A stretch of 6,178 nt of DNA, from contig JACCZV010000046.1 in assembly GCA_013695775.1 (NCBI GenBank), positions 1-6,178 of the forward strand, read 5' to 3'. Shown here piece by piece: positions 1 to 6,112 of this stretch (its first letter is position 1; each line of letters begins with the position of its first letter). The DNA comes from Chitinophagales bacterium. GTDB taxonomy: Bacteria > Bacteroidota > Bacteroidia > Chitinophagales > UBA10324. The position numbers and the translations under genes are program-made. The notes under the pieces were generated by a model. It was not told the DNA's origin and did not search any database. It saw only the letters and a program-made list of their open reading frames with translations.

Positions 1-1
1 T

Positions 2-673
2 TTAGATCCGCTAACTACCCACGACATCAATGTAGGAGGTTTTTTAAAGATGCTAATTGCGGCAAAGGAAAAAGGTGTGAAGAGATTTATTTATGCTTCT
101 TCGTCCTCTGTCTACGGCGATCACCCAGTATTACCTAAAGTGGAAGACACAATCGGAAAGCCTCTTTCCCCTTATGCTGTTTCCAAATATTCTAATGAGC
201 TCTATGCAGGAGTTTTTGCAAAAACGTACGGCATCGAAGTGATCGGCATGCGTTACTTTAACGTCTTTGGCCCGCGACAAAATGCGATGGGACCTTACGC
301 TGCTGTCATTCCCTCCTTTGTTTATGATCTGAAGAAAAATATTTCACCCATAATTTATGGAGATGGTTCGCAGAGTCGTGATTTTACATTTATTGAGAAT
401 GTGATTCAGGCGAATATCAAAGCCATTTTTGCTGACAAGCCGGAAGCTATCAACCAGGTTTATAACATTGCCTGCGGCGAACAGCACACTGTGCTTGAGC
501 TTTTGGAGCTTATCAGGAAAAAGTTATGCAGCGGTGTAAGGCCTCAATTTGAATTACCGAGAAAGGGCGATATCTCTCATTCATTGGCAGATATATCGAA
601 AGCTGTAAATTTATTAAACTATCAGCCTGTTATTGATTTGGAAGAAGGGATGGAGATTATGATAAAAGGGTAG
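2..673 (+). CDS. WbpP-like UDP-N-acetylglucosamine 4-epimerase (extended SDR), 5' end cut by window edge
   Basis: This is the C-terminal 223 residues of an NAD-dependent extended short-chain dehydrogenase/reductase. The frame is open from base 2 and reads LDPLTTHDINVGGFLKM into the ATG at 50, so that ATG is internal. Visible motifs, counted from base 2, are the serine-rich SSSSVYGD (about 33-40), the catalytic YAVSK (Tyr58, Lys62), RYFNVFGPRQ (84-93) and the sugar-binding-region motif GDGSQSRDFTFIENV (120-134). The stretch DHPVLPKVEDTIGKPLSPYA closely resembles WbpP/TviC-type enzymes, which interconvert UDP-GlcNAc and UDP-GalNAc (or the uronic acid forms) in the cytoplasm. About 100-115 N-terminal residues, including the Rossmann GxxGxxG motif, lie outside the window. 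The C-terminus ends slightly early (EGMEIMIKG) but looks natural. The family is clear. The exact substrate is inferred and cannot be fixed from sequence alone. Confidence 0.9.
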   Translation, partial: LDPLTTHDINVGGFLKMLIAAKEKGVKRFIYASSSSVYGDHPVLPKVEDTIGKPLSPYAVSKYSNELYAGVFAKTYGIEVIGMRYFNVFGPRQNAMGPYAAVIPSFVYDLKKNISPIIYGDGSQSRDFTFIENVIQANIKAIFADKPEAINQVYNIACGEQHTVLELLELIRKKLCSGVRPQFELPRKGDISHSLADISKAVNLLNYQPVIDLEEGMEIMIKG

Positions 674-727
674 AACTTATTAACCCTGTGAGACACATTA
701 TTCGAAAGTTAAATGATAATAATCAGG

Positions 728-757
728 TTGAAGTACAGCCAGCACGGAACACCTTTG
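728..757 (+). promoter_or_regulatory. Possible Bacteroidota-type promoter ahead of the T9SS-domain ORF
   Basis: TTG at 728-730 is followed, after 19 nt, by CACCTTTG at 750-757. This matches the Bacteroidota pattern TTG-N17-23-TAnnTTTG except for C in place of the first T. Downstream comes TTTTTGAAAAA (765-775) and then ATTGAAG at 780-786. The same arrangement of -7 element, T-run/A-run and ATGAAG-like start is seen at the two better promoters in this window. The mismatch keeps the confidence low. The rest of 674-780 shows no gene and no convincing terminator for the epimerase. Confidence 0.4.
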
Positions 758-780
758 CACTTTATTTTTGAAAAACTGTA

Positions 781-1386
781 TTGAAGTGTAAAAAGGATGA
801 CAGTATTCAGAATGAATTGCGCCTGGTCGGAGGAAGTTCTGATTCCGGCATTTCAGGAGATAAAACTGAAGCAAGCCAAGGTGGTTCTGATTACTGGGTG
901 GTAAAGCTTGATGGTTTAGGCAATATCAAATGGCAGAATACTATCGGCGGCTATTTTTATGATCATCTAAACTCCATTATTCAAATTACTGATGGAGGTT
1001 ACTTGCTCGGAGGATATTCGGATTCTGGCATTTCAGTAGATAAAACTGAAGTGAGTGAGGGCATATACGACCATTGGGTGGTTAAGCTTTTTGCTGAAGA
1101 CTTCACCGTTTTACCAGATATTGATAGTGATAACTACGGCGCTCTAGTTTCTCCAAACCCAATTTTAGATCTTGCTACTTTAAAATATGATTTGCCAAAG
1201 GGCGAAATCATTTCATTATATCTCACCGACCTTACCGGCAAAACCATCCACACTTTCTTTTCAGAAAACAGAAGTGAAGGAAAGCACAATGAAGAATTGA
1301 TTCTTCAAGGAATTGCTGGCGGACCTAATTTTCTATGGCTTGCAACATCTCGTAACTTTAATGTAGTTAAAATTATCAAGCAGTGA
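781..1386 (+). CDS. T9SS type A sorting-domain ORF, probable remnant of a larger secreted repeat protein
   Basis: The 201-residue ORF opens with TTG; an in-frame stop at 769-771 rules out a distant upstream start. Residues about 15-43 and 75-103 are two copies of a repeat (GGxSDSGISxDKTE followed by DYWVVKL or DHWVVKL), joined by GNIKWQNTIGG. Such tandem repeats are common in large Bacteroidota surface proteins. Residues about 121-201 resemble a T9SS type A C-terminal domain: SPNP near its start, LTDLTGKTIHTF in the middle and a closing VVKIIKQ. Sorting-domain proteins normally have an N-terminal Sec signal peptide. Here the N-terminus is MKCKKDDSIQ, with none, and the first repeat lacks the ITDGGYLLGG-type lead-in of the second. 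I infer a decayed or internally deleted gene, though the remaining frame is intact and a promoter-like sequence precedes it. It has no evident role in polysaccharide export. Confidence 0.6.
   Translation: MKCKKDDSIQNELRLVGGSSDSGISGDKTEASQGGSDYWVVKLDGLGNIKWQNTIGGYFYDHLNSIIQITDGGYLLGGYSDSGISVDKTEVSEGIYDHWVVKLFAEDFTVLPDIDSDNYGALVSPNPILDLATLKYDLPKGEIISLYLTDLTGKTIHTFFSENRSEGKHNEELILQGIAGGPNFLWLATSRNFNVVKIIKQ
829..1089 (+). repeat. Two direct 81-nt coding repeats spaced 180 nt apart
   Basis: Bases 829-909 and 1009-1089 align without gaps at about 61 of 81 positions by hand count. Both run from GGAGGA to AAGCTT, and each encodes one GGxSDSGISxDKTE...WVVKL unit. The offset is exactly 180 nt, or 60 codons. 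Differences are spread along the copy and many fall at third positions, which fits old tandem duplication within a repeat protein better than a recent copy. Confidence 0.8.
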
Positions 1387-1540
1387 TGATTACAGATTGA
1401 TCCCATAATTTACTGGTTCAATCCTCCAAGTCCAAAGACAGGCTACCAATTAAAATTCCTCAGTTTTAAAAGGCATAATTCTGGCAAAGAATATGCAAAG
1501 CTAATTGTACAGGCTTTCCATTTAAAATAAACTATTACCT
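1387..1540. other. AT-rich intergenic stretch, no gene recognised
   Basis: A second in-frame TGA follows the T9SS ORF directly (1387-1389). After it, 1390-1530 stays open in frame for about 46 codons but has no start codon and no recognisable motif. I see no RNA gene, no mobile-element end and no strong promoter here on either strand. It may be decayed coding sequence linked to the truncated ORF upstream, but this is not demonstrable from the window. Confidence 0.5.
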
Positions 1541-1543
1541 TAA

Positions 1544-1563
1544 AGAGAGCAGTAATGCTCTCT
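1544..1563 (+). terminator. Perfect 8-bp hairpin with GTAA tetraloop, terminator or regulatory structure
   Basis: AGAGAGCA (1544-1551) and TGCTCTCT (1556-1563) pair perfectly around the loop GTAA, a GNRA-type tetraloop. Two more pairs are possible beyond an A-A mismatch (1541-1542 with 1565-1566). It lies after the T9SS ORF and 13 nt before the -33-like element of the export operon, so it could insulate the operon from upstream transcription. No T-run follows on the + strand (ATAAAATTCTG), so a classical intrinsic terminator is not fully supported. A protein-binding site is an alternative. Confidence 0.4.
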
Positions 1564-1576
1564 ATAAAATTCTGTC

Positions 1577-1607
1577 TTCAAAAGATCGAAAACTAATCCT
1601 AACTTTG
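1577..1607 (+). promoter_or_regulatory. Promoter of the polysaccharide export operon (TAnnTTTG type)
   Basis: TAACTTTG at 1600-1607 is an exact match to the Bacteroidota -7 consensus TAnnTTTG. Exactly 20 nt upstream is TTC (1577-1579), one base off the TTG -33 element. Transcription would start a few bases after 1607, giving a leader of roughly 20 nt that contains TTTTTAAAAA (1615-1624) before the ATG at 1632. The leader has no Shine-Dalgarno sequence, as is usual in this phylum. A TTG codon at 1605 lies inside the -7 element, which argues against translation starting there. Confidence 0.7.
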
Positions 1608-1631
1608 CCCCCACTTTTTAAAAATCCACCA

Positions 1632-4022
1632 ATGAAGTTGTTTCAGCGTTTAGTGCTGTTAGTTGTAGTGTCAGTGCAGATTTCATTCGGACAAACCACA
1701 GAAGAAACACCTCCCAACAATGCACCCTCCTCCAATGGCTACATGCAGCAGGCCATCACGGAAAATGTGGCTACAATGCAGCTGTTGGGCATCAACCCCA
1801 TACAGGTTAAAGGCCAAAAAGGTAATACCACTGTTCCCGTCACAGTTCAGCCGGGTACTACCTTGCCTCTTCCCACTGGCACAACTACAGTAACTCCTCC
1901 TCCCGCACCCCAGTCCCCACCTCCCGTAGTTACACCACCAGATACTACTACGCCATATGTAGATACCACCCTGCTACCTGCGTCTGAATCTTTTGGTTAC
2001 AGCTATTTCAGAAATAGATCGGTGGATATGTTCAACAGCTCAGTAGATGGCCAGGCAAGTGGAACATATGTTATTGGAGTTGGTGATCAGATCGGTATTA
2101 ATGTGTGGGGGTATTCAAGCTTTAGCGGATCCTATACGGTTGATCAGACTGGTTCCATATTTCCAGAAGGCGTTGGAAAAGTATATGTTAAAGGTTTAAC
2201 GCTTGATAAGGCAAAGGCATTGATAAAGAGTCGTTTTGGAACATATCTCGACATGCCGAATTCACAGATTGAAGTCACCATCATTTATTCACGCGTTATT
2301 GGAGTTAACATTGTTGGTGAGGTTTTCAATCCGGGAACCTATTCGATTCCCGCCCTTAATACTGCCTTTAACGCCCTCTTCGCATCCGGAGGGCCCACAG
2401 ATTTGGGATCTCTTCGTAAAATCTATATAAAGCGTCAGGGACAAACAGTGACTACGCTCGATATCTATGCCTACCTGCTAAACCCAACCATCCAGGATGA
2501 TTATTTCCTTCAAAGCAATGATTACATCTTCGTTCCACCTGTAGGAAAAGTAGTATCAATAACCGGGGAGGTTAAACGTCCATTCAGATATGAATTGATT
2601 GAAGGTGAAAATCTGAATACCCTCATCAACTATGCCGGCGGCCTTACTCCACAGGCCTATACTAAATCTGTGCAGGTGAAAAGATATGTAAGCAACAGGC
2701 TTGAGTTGTATGATGTAAATCTCGATAGTTTAACAAATTCCAACTTGAAATATGAACTGATGAATGGTGATGAGGTATTCATCAGCACAGTCCCTAGCGA
2801 GCTGTTTCAGTTTGTGAAAGTAAGTGGTGCGGTGATGCAGCCCGGAGAATTTAACTTCACCAGTGGGCTTCGTATTTCCGATATATTAGCAACATCTCAC
2901 GGCTTGAGGGAAGATGCCTTGGCTGACCGGGCTTATGTAATTCGCAGAAACGAAGATCTGACCTCATCATATATTCCATTCAATCCAACAAATATCCTCA
3001 ATGATCCCACCTCGGTGGACAATATGTTATTAAGCAATCTCGATGAGATTTATTTTTATGATAAGACAACCTTTATGGATTCAGTATCTGTATCTATCAA
3101 TGGTGCAGTTCGATTACCCGGCCAATATACTTATGGTAGGGGGATGACTCTTAATGATCTGTTGTTTACTGCCGGCGGTATTAAAGCGGAAGCTGCGAAT
3201 ACCAAAATAGAGGTGTCCAGATACAGATCAGAGAATGGCAAATCTACACCCCAACCTAAAATTGTTGCCTCCTTTCCTATTGATTCTAATCTGATAATTG
3301 GAGGGGATGCTGAGTCCTTTAAATTAGAACCTTTCGATCTTGTGTTTGTAAGATCGTTGATAAATAGGGAATCCCAGGGCATGGTAACCGTGAATGGCGA
3401 GGTAATTTATCCTGGAGAATATTCATTAAATGATAAGGAAGAAAAAATAGTGGAAGTGCTGAACCGCGCCGGGGGCCTATCCCAATGGGCTAATGTCAAT
3501 CAGGCAACTCTGGTAAGAGAAGAAAATGATCGCGGCATCATCTTCATGGATCTGGAAAAAGCTTTCAAGAATCCCGAAAGTGAATTTAATTTCATTCTGC
3601 GTGCAGGGGATATAATCAGCATTCCAACCACAAATGATATTGTCAGTGTTTCCGGAATGATAAACTTCCCATATGTAGATACCATGGGTTATTTAAACGC
3701 GCCTTATCATGAGGGCAAACGTGCAAAATTTTACGTTAAGAAGTATGGGCTTGGTTTTGCCAAAGACGCCAAGCGCACTCGCACCTATGTGATTCAACCT
3801 GGCGGGAAGCTGGAAGATCCTCGCAGATGGGCGTTCATTCGCATTTATCCGAAGGTTGAGAAGGGAGCTTATGTGGTTGTGCCTTACAGAACAGATTTGG
3901 ATTTATTAGTAGCTGCAGTACCTGCCCAACCCGTGGATGTAAATGCAATTATTGAAAGTGCCCTCGTTAAGGTCACCGGGCTGCTCACATTGTATATTCT
4001 TGTTACGAGGATAAATTTTTAA
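1632..4022 (+). CDS. Multi-SLBB polysaccharide biosynthesis/export protein (Wza-like outer-membrane exporter)
   Basis: This 796-residue protein would form the outer-membrane and periplasmic exit channel for a capsule or exopolysaccharide. The ATG at 1632 is preferred over the in-frame TTG at 1605: it follows the promoter and begins directly with a signal peptide (MKLFQRLVLLVVVSVQISFG, cleavage near residue 20). There is no lipobox cysteine, unlike E. coli Wza. A Pro/Thr-rich linker covers about 65-115. The polysaccharide-export domain spans about 145-221 (YVIGVGDQIGINVWGY). Six SLBB-type units follow, beginning near residues 224 (VNIVGEVFNPGTY), 307, 394, 486, 584 and 670; most have a GG turn, such as NYAGGLTPQ and NRAGGLSQW, and the last is more divergent. 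A hydrophobic C-terminal stretch (about 778-791) may correspond to the membrane helix of Wza. It is the first gene of a tight operon with the Wzz-like protein. The family assignment is firm; the transported polymer is unknown. Confidence 0.93.
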   Translation: MKLFQRLVLLVVVSVQISFGQTTEETPPNNAPSSNGYMQQAITENVATMQLLGINPIQVKGQKGNTTVPVTVQPGTTLPLPTGTTTVTPPPAPQSPPPVVTPPDTTTPYVDTTLLPASESFGYSYFRNRSVDMFNSSVDGQASGTYVIGVGDQIGINVWGYSSFSGSYTVDQTGSIFPEGVGKVYVKGLTLDKAKALIKSRFGTYLDMPNSQIEVTIIYSRVIGVNIVGEVFNPGTYSIPALNTAFNALFASGGPTDLGSLRKIYIKRQGQTVTTLDIYAYLLNPTIQDDYFLQSNDYIFVPPVGKVVSITGEVKRPFRYELIEGENLNTLINYAGGLTPQAYTKSVQVKRYVSNRLELYDVNLDSLTNSNLKYELMNGDEVFISTVPSELFQFVKVSGAVMQPGEFNFTSGLRISDILATSHGLREDALADRAYVIRRNEDLTSSYIPFNPTNILNDPTSVDNMLLSNLDEIYFYDKTTFMDSVSVSINGAVRLPGQYTYGRGMTLNDLLFTAGGIKAEAANTKIEVSRYRSENGKSTPQPKIVASFPIDSNLIIGGDAESFKLEPFDLVFVRSLINRESQGMVTVNGEVIYPGEYSLNDKEEKIVEVLNRAGGLSQWANVNQATLVREENDRGIIFMDLEKAFKNPESEFNFILRAGDIISIPTTNDIVSVSGMINFPYVDTMGYLNAPYHEGKRAKFYVKKYGLGFAKDAKRTRTYVIQPGGKLEDPRRWAFIRIYPKVEKGAYVVVPYRTDLDLLVAAVPAQPVDVNAIIESALVKVTGLLTLYILVTRINF

Positions 4023-4038
4023 AGAAACAGAGCCCTTA

Positions 4039-5199
4039 ATGGCCCAGGATAATTATAAAATACAACGTGCTTACGCAGACGATGAGGAGATTCATATTGG
4101 TCCGCTGTGGACTAATATCAAGCAATCGTTTCGCTATATTTTCCGTAAATGGTACATCCTGTTAATATGGGTAGGGATTTTTGGGGGCTTGGGATTATTC
4201 TATGCCTGGTGGTATGGGTTAAAATACATCTCTACAGCCAGCTTTGCTATTCAGGGCCAAAGTGCTTCAAGTGGGTTGCTTAGCTCCTCATTGTCAATAG
4301 CAAATTCTCTCGGTCTGTCTGGCTCTATGGCAAAGGGTGGCGGAGGCTTCGATAATCGGTTCTTTGCCAGTTTAATAGAATCAAGAAAAGTTATTAAGGA
4401 ATCGCTTTTGCACGAAGGGATAATGGATGGAAAAAAAGATGTGATGGCGAATCACTACATTGACCTATACCGTTGGCGTACCGGAGGCCTGCTTAGCAAA
4501 GGATGGAACAGTGACCCTAAACTGAAAGATTTCAAATTCCAGTCTAAGCCAATTGAAGAGTTAACCCGACTTGAAGATAGCGTTTTGAATGAGATATATC
4601 AAAGCATCGTCGATAATAACCTGAACATGGAGTATGACGAAACGAGCCCCTTTAATACAGCGACATTCGTTACGCGCAACCATGACTTTTCAATGAATAT
4701 GATGAAGCAGATGGTTGATAAATCAGCCAATTATTTCATGGAGGATGTATATTATTTAAACAGGCAAAATCTCGGTGTTGCAGATCAGAGGGTTGACTCA
4801 TTAGGGAGGGCTCTTAAAAGTCTGGATTATCGGGTCGCACAATTACAAGATGTCACGCATAACCTCGTCCGGCAAAAGGGCACGCTTAGCACCGTTGCTG
4901 CAGCACGAGACCGCGAACTATTAAATCAGCAATATTCTGCAGCCGTGAATAACGTTGAGCTTGCAAAAGTTACCCTGTTAACTACGGCGCCCATTCTCCA
5001 GATAATTGATGATCCCCGATATTCCACCCAGGCATCATCTGTATCTAAGCCCAGTGCGTTTATCGTAGGAGCGATAATTGGTATTTTCCTCGGATCCATC
5101 TTTGTCCTGATATCAAGAACGGTAAAAGAATCTAACCGGAAAATGCAGGAAAGGCAAAGGTTGATGCAACAGAGTGAGGAAGGCACTGCGGCAGCCTGA
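4039..5199 (+). CDS. Wzz-type polysaccharide co-polymerase / chain-length determinant, no kinase domain
   Basis: This 386-residue inner-membrane protein has the two-helix layout of polysaccharide co-polymerases. TM1 is at about 38-58 (WYILLIWVGIFGGLGLFYAW) and TM2 at about 339-358 (SAFIVGAIIGIFLGSIFVLI), with a large periplasmic part between them. That part has a Gly/Ser-rich segment (about 72-104) and a predicted helical, coiled-coil-like region (about 245-310) that returns to the membrane through IIDDPRYSTQ. Such proteins set polymer length and couple synthesis to the outer-membrane exporter. After TM2 only about 26 polar residues remain, with no Walker motifs and no tyrosine-rich tail, so the BY-kinase domain of Wzc-type proteins is absent. 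The ATG at 4039 lies 16 nt after the exporter's stop with no strong Shine-Dalgarno, which fits co-transcription. The family is clear. Whether it controls a capsule, an O-antigen or a free exopolysaccharide cannot be told. Confidence 0.9.
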   Translation: MAQDNYKIQRAYADDEEIHIGPLWTNIKQSFRYIFRKWYILLIWVGIFGGLGLFYAWWYGLKYISTASFAIQGQSASSGLLSSSLSIANSLGLSGSMAKGGGGFDNRFFASLIESRKVIKESLLHEGIMDGKKDVMANHYIDLYRWRTGGLLSKGWNSDPKLKDFKFQSKPIEELTRLEDSVLNEIYQSIVDNNLNMEYDETSPFNTATFVTRNHDFSMNMMKQMVDKSANYFMEDVYYLNRQNLGVADQRVDSLGRALKSLDYRVAQLQDVTHNLVRQKGTLSTVAAARDRELLNQQYSAAVNNVELAKVTLLTTAPILQIIDDPRYSTQASSVSKPSAFIVGAIIGIFLGSIFVLISRTVKESNRKMQERQRLMQQSEEGTAAA

Positions 5200-5210
5200 T
5201 ATACCATCGT

Positions 5211-5948
5211 GTGGAATTTTTCTCTCTTCATAAAAAAAAATCGCCAGGCCATTTTATTCCGCTCACGACGGATATCCACTCTCATCTTATCCCCGGTATT
5301 GATGATGGAGCTCAGACAGAAGAAGAGTCGCTCCATTTAATAGAGGGCTTATATAATTTAGGCTATAGAAAATTAATTACCACCCCACATATTTATCACA
5401 GCCGATTTAATAATAGCCCGGAAATAATAAAAGAGGGTGTGCAGAAATTGCAAGCAACTTGTGATTCCCGAGGCTTTAATATCACACTGCAGGCGGCCGC
5501 AGAATATTTTTTCGATAATTATTTTTTTGAATACATAGAAAATAGAAGCCTTCTAACCTTTGGAAAGCACTATGTGCTTTTCGAATTGCCAATGAATATT
5601 CTTCCTGCCATAATTGATGAAATAGCAGACAATCTTCGGAACCATGGCTACACGCCGGTCCTGGCGCATCCCGAGCGTTATACTTATCTTCATGATAAGA
5701 AAATGGCTGCTTATAAAAAACTAAAAGATCAGGGGATACTTCTCCAATTAAACATTATGTCTCTCACAGGCTATTATAATGCTGCTGTGAAACACGCTGC
5801 ACAGAATCTGGTAAAATATGGAATGATAGATTTTGCCGGGTCGGATATTCATAGGCAAAAACACATCGCTGTACTCCGGTTTGCACAACAAGATCAGTCT
5901 TATAAGGACTTGCTTGCATCCGGCCAATTGCTGAATAATCTGATTTAA
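5211..5948 (+). CDS. PHP-family protein-tyrosine phosphatase (CpsB/CapC/YwqE type)
   Basis: This 245-residue cytoplasmic metal-dependent phosphatase belongs to the PHP superfamily; relatives remove phosphate from tyrosine on capsule-assembly kinases. The metal-ligand motifs are all present: DIHSHLIPGIDDGA (21-34, with His23 and His25), TPHIYH (His60), AAEYF (Glu98), AHPERY (His153) and GSDIHR (Asp212, His214). Length is normal for the family. The start is taken as GTG at 5211, 11 nt after the Wzz stop. No in-frame ATG lies nearby, and the resulting N-terminus MEFFSLHKKKSPGHFIPL fits the family's short basic lead-in before the first motif. A run of nine A residues (5232-5240) encodes the three lysines. 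It is the last gene of the export operon. The family and likely activity are firm. The in vivo substrate is unknown, since no tyrosine kinase is visible in the window. Confidence 0.92.
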   Translation: MEFFSLHKKKSPGHFIPLTTDIHSHLIPGIDDGAQTEEESLHLIEGLYNLGYRKLITTPHIYHSRFNNSPEIIKEGVQKLQATCDSRGFNITLQAAAEYFFDNYFFEYIENRSLLTFGKHYVLFELPMNILPAIIDEIADNLRNHGYTPVLAHPERYTYLHDKKMAAYKKLKDQGILLQLNIMSLTGYYNAAVKHAAQNLVKYGMIDFAGSDIHRQKHIAVLRFAQQDQSYKDLLASGQLLNNLI

Positions 5949-6054
5949 CAGTAAGATTTAAATAGTCTGGTCATATTCCTTGGTCTGCTTTAAACATATA
6001 TTTCAGATAATTATGGTAAAGAATGCTCTACTTATAGGCGTCTATTTCATCTCC

Positions 6055-6085
6055 TTGTATATTCATCTGCAATCACGTAGGTTTG
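6055..6085 (+). promoter_or_regulatory. Promoter ahead of the cysQ-like gene (TTG-N20-TAnnTTTG)
   Basis: TTG at 6055-6057, a 20-nt spacer and TAGGTTTG at 6078-6085 match the full Bacteroidota vegetative promoter pattern. The ATG of the next gene is at 6113, giving a short leader that contains TTTTTAAAA (6094-6102) and no Shine-Dalgarno. This suggests the cysQ-like gene starts its own transcript. The preceding part of the gap (5949-6054) is AT-rich; I see no gene and no clear terminator in it. Confidence 0.72.
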
Positions 6086-6112
6086 CGCTCCAATTTTTAA
6101 AACAACATTTGA

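Noticed and set aside
33..52. TAGGAGGT at 33-40 followed by ATG at 50, looking like an ideal ribosome binding site and start.
   Set aside because: The frame is open upstream to the window edge, and the residues encoded there (INVGGFLKM) align with the conserved interior of the epimerase family. Bacteroidota also rely little on such sites.
763..770. TATTTTTG as a perfect TAnnTTTG promoter element.
   Set aside because: No TTG lies at the right distance upstream, and the predicted transcript would start at or very near the TTG start codon. The overlapping upstream CACCTTTG has a better-placed -33 element.
1496..1503. TAGCTTTG on the minus strand, matching the -7 consensus.
   Set aside because: There is no -33 element at a suitable distance and no minus-strand gene to its left.
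1390..1530. A 46-codon open stretch after the T9SS ORF, in the same frame.
   Set aside because: It has no start codon and no recognisable motif, and an open run of this length is plausible by chance.
1605..1631. Extending the exporter to the TTG at 1605 (nine extra residues).
   Set aside because: The TTG lies inside the exact -7 promoter element TAACTTTG, and the extension would place MPPLFKNPP before a clean signal peptide.
2236..2430. A 64-codon + strand frame within the exporter gene.
   Set aside because: It overlaps the conserved export and first SLBB domains in another frame and has no recognisable features.
4926..5336. A 136-codon minus-strand open frame across the Wzz/phosphatase junction, and shorter minus-strand frames at 3131-3382 and 3500-3685.
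   Set aside because: They lie opposite well-supported conserved genes, show no family features and look like shadow frames.
5564..5580. Inverted repeat AAAGCAC-TAT-GTGCTTT.
   Set aside because: It lies inside the phosphatase gene in a normal coding stretch (FGKHYVLFELP); most likely a coding coincidence.
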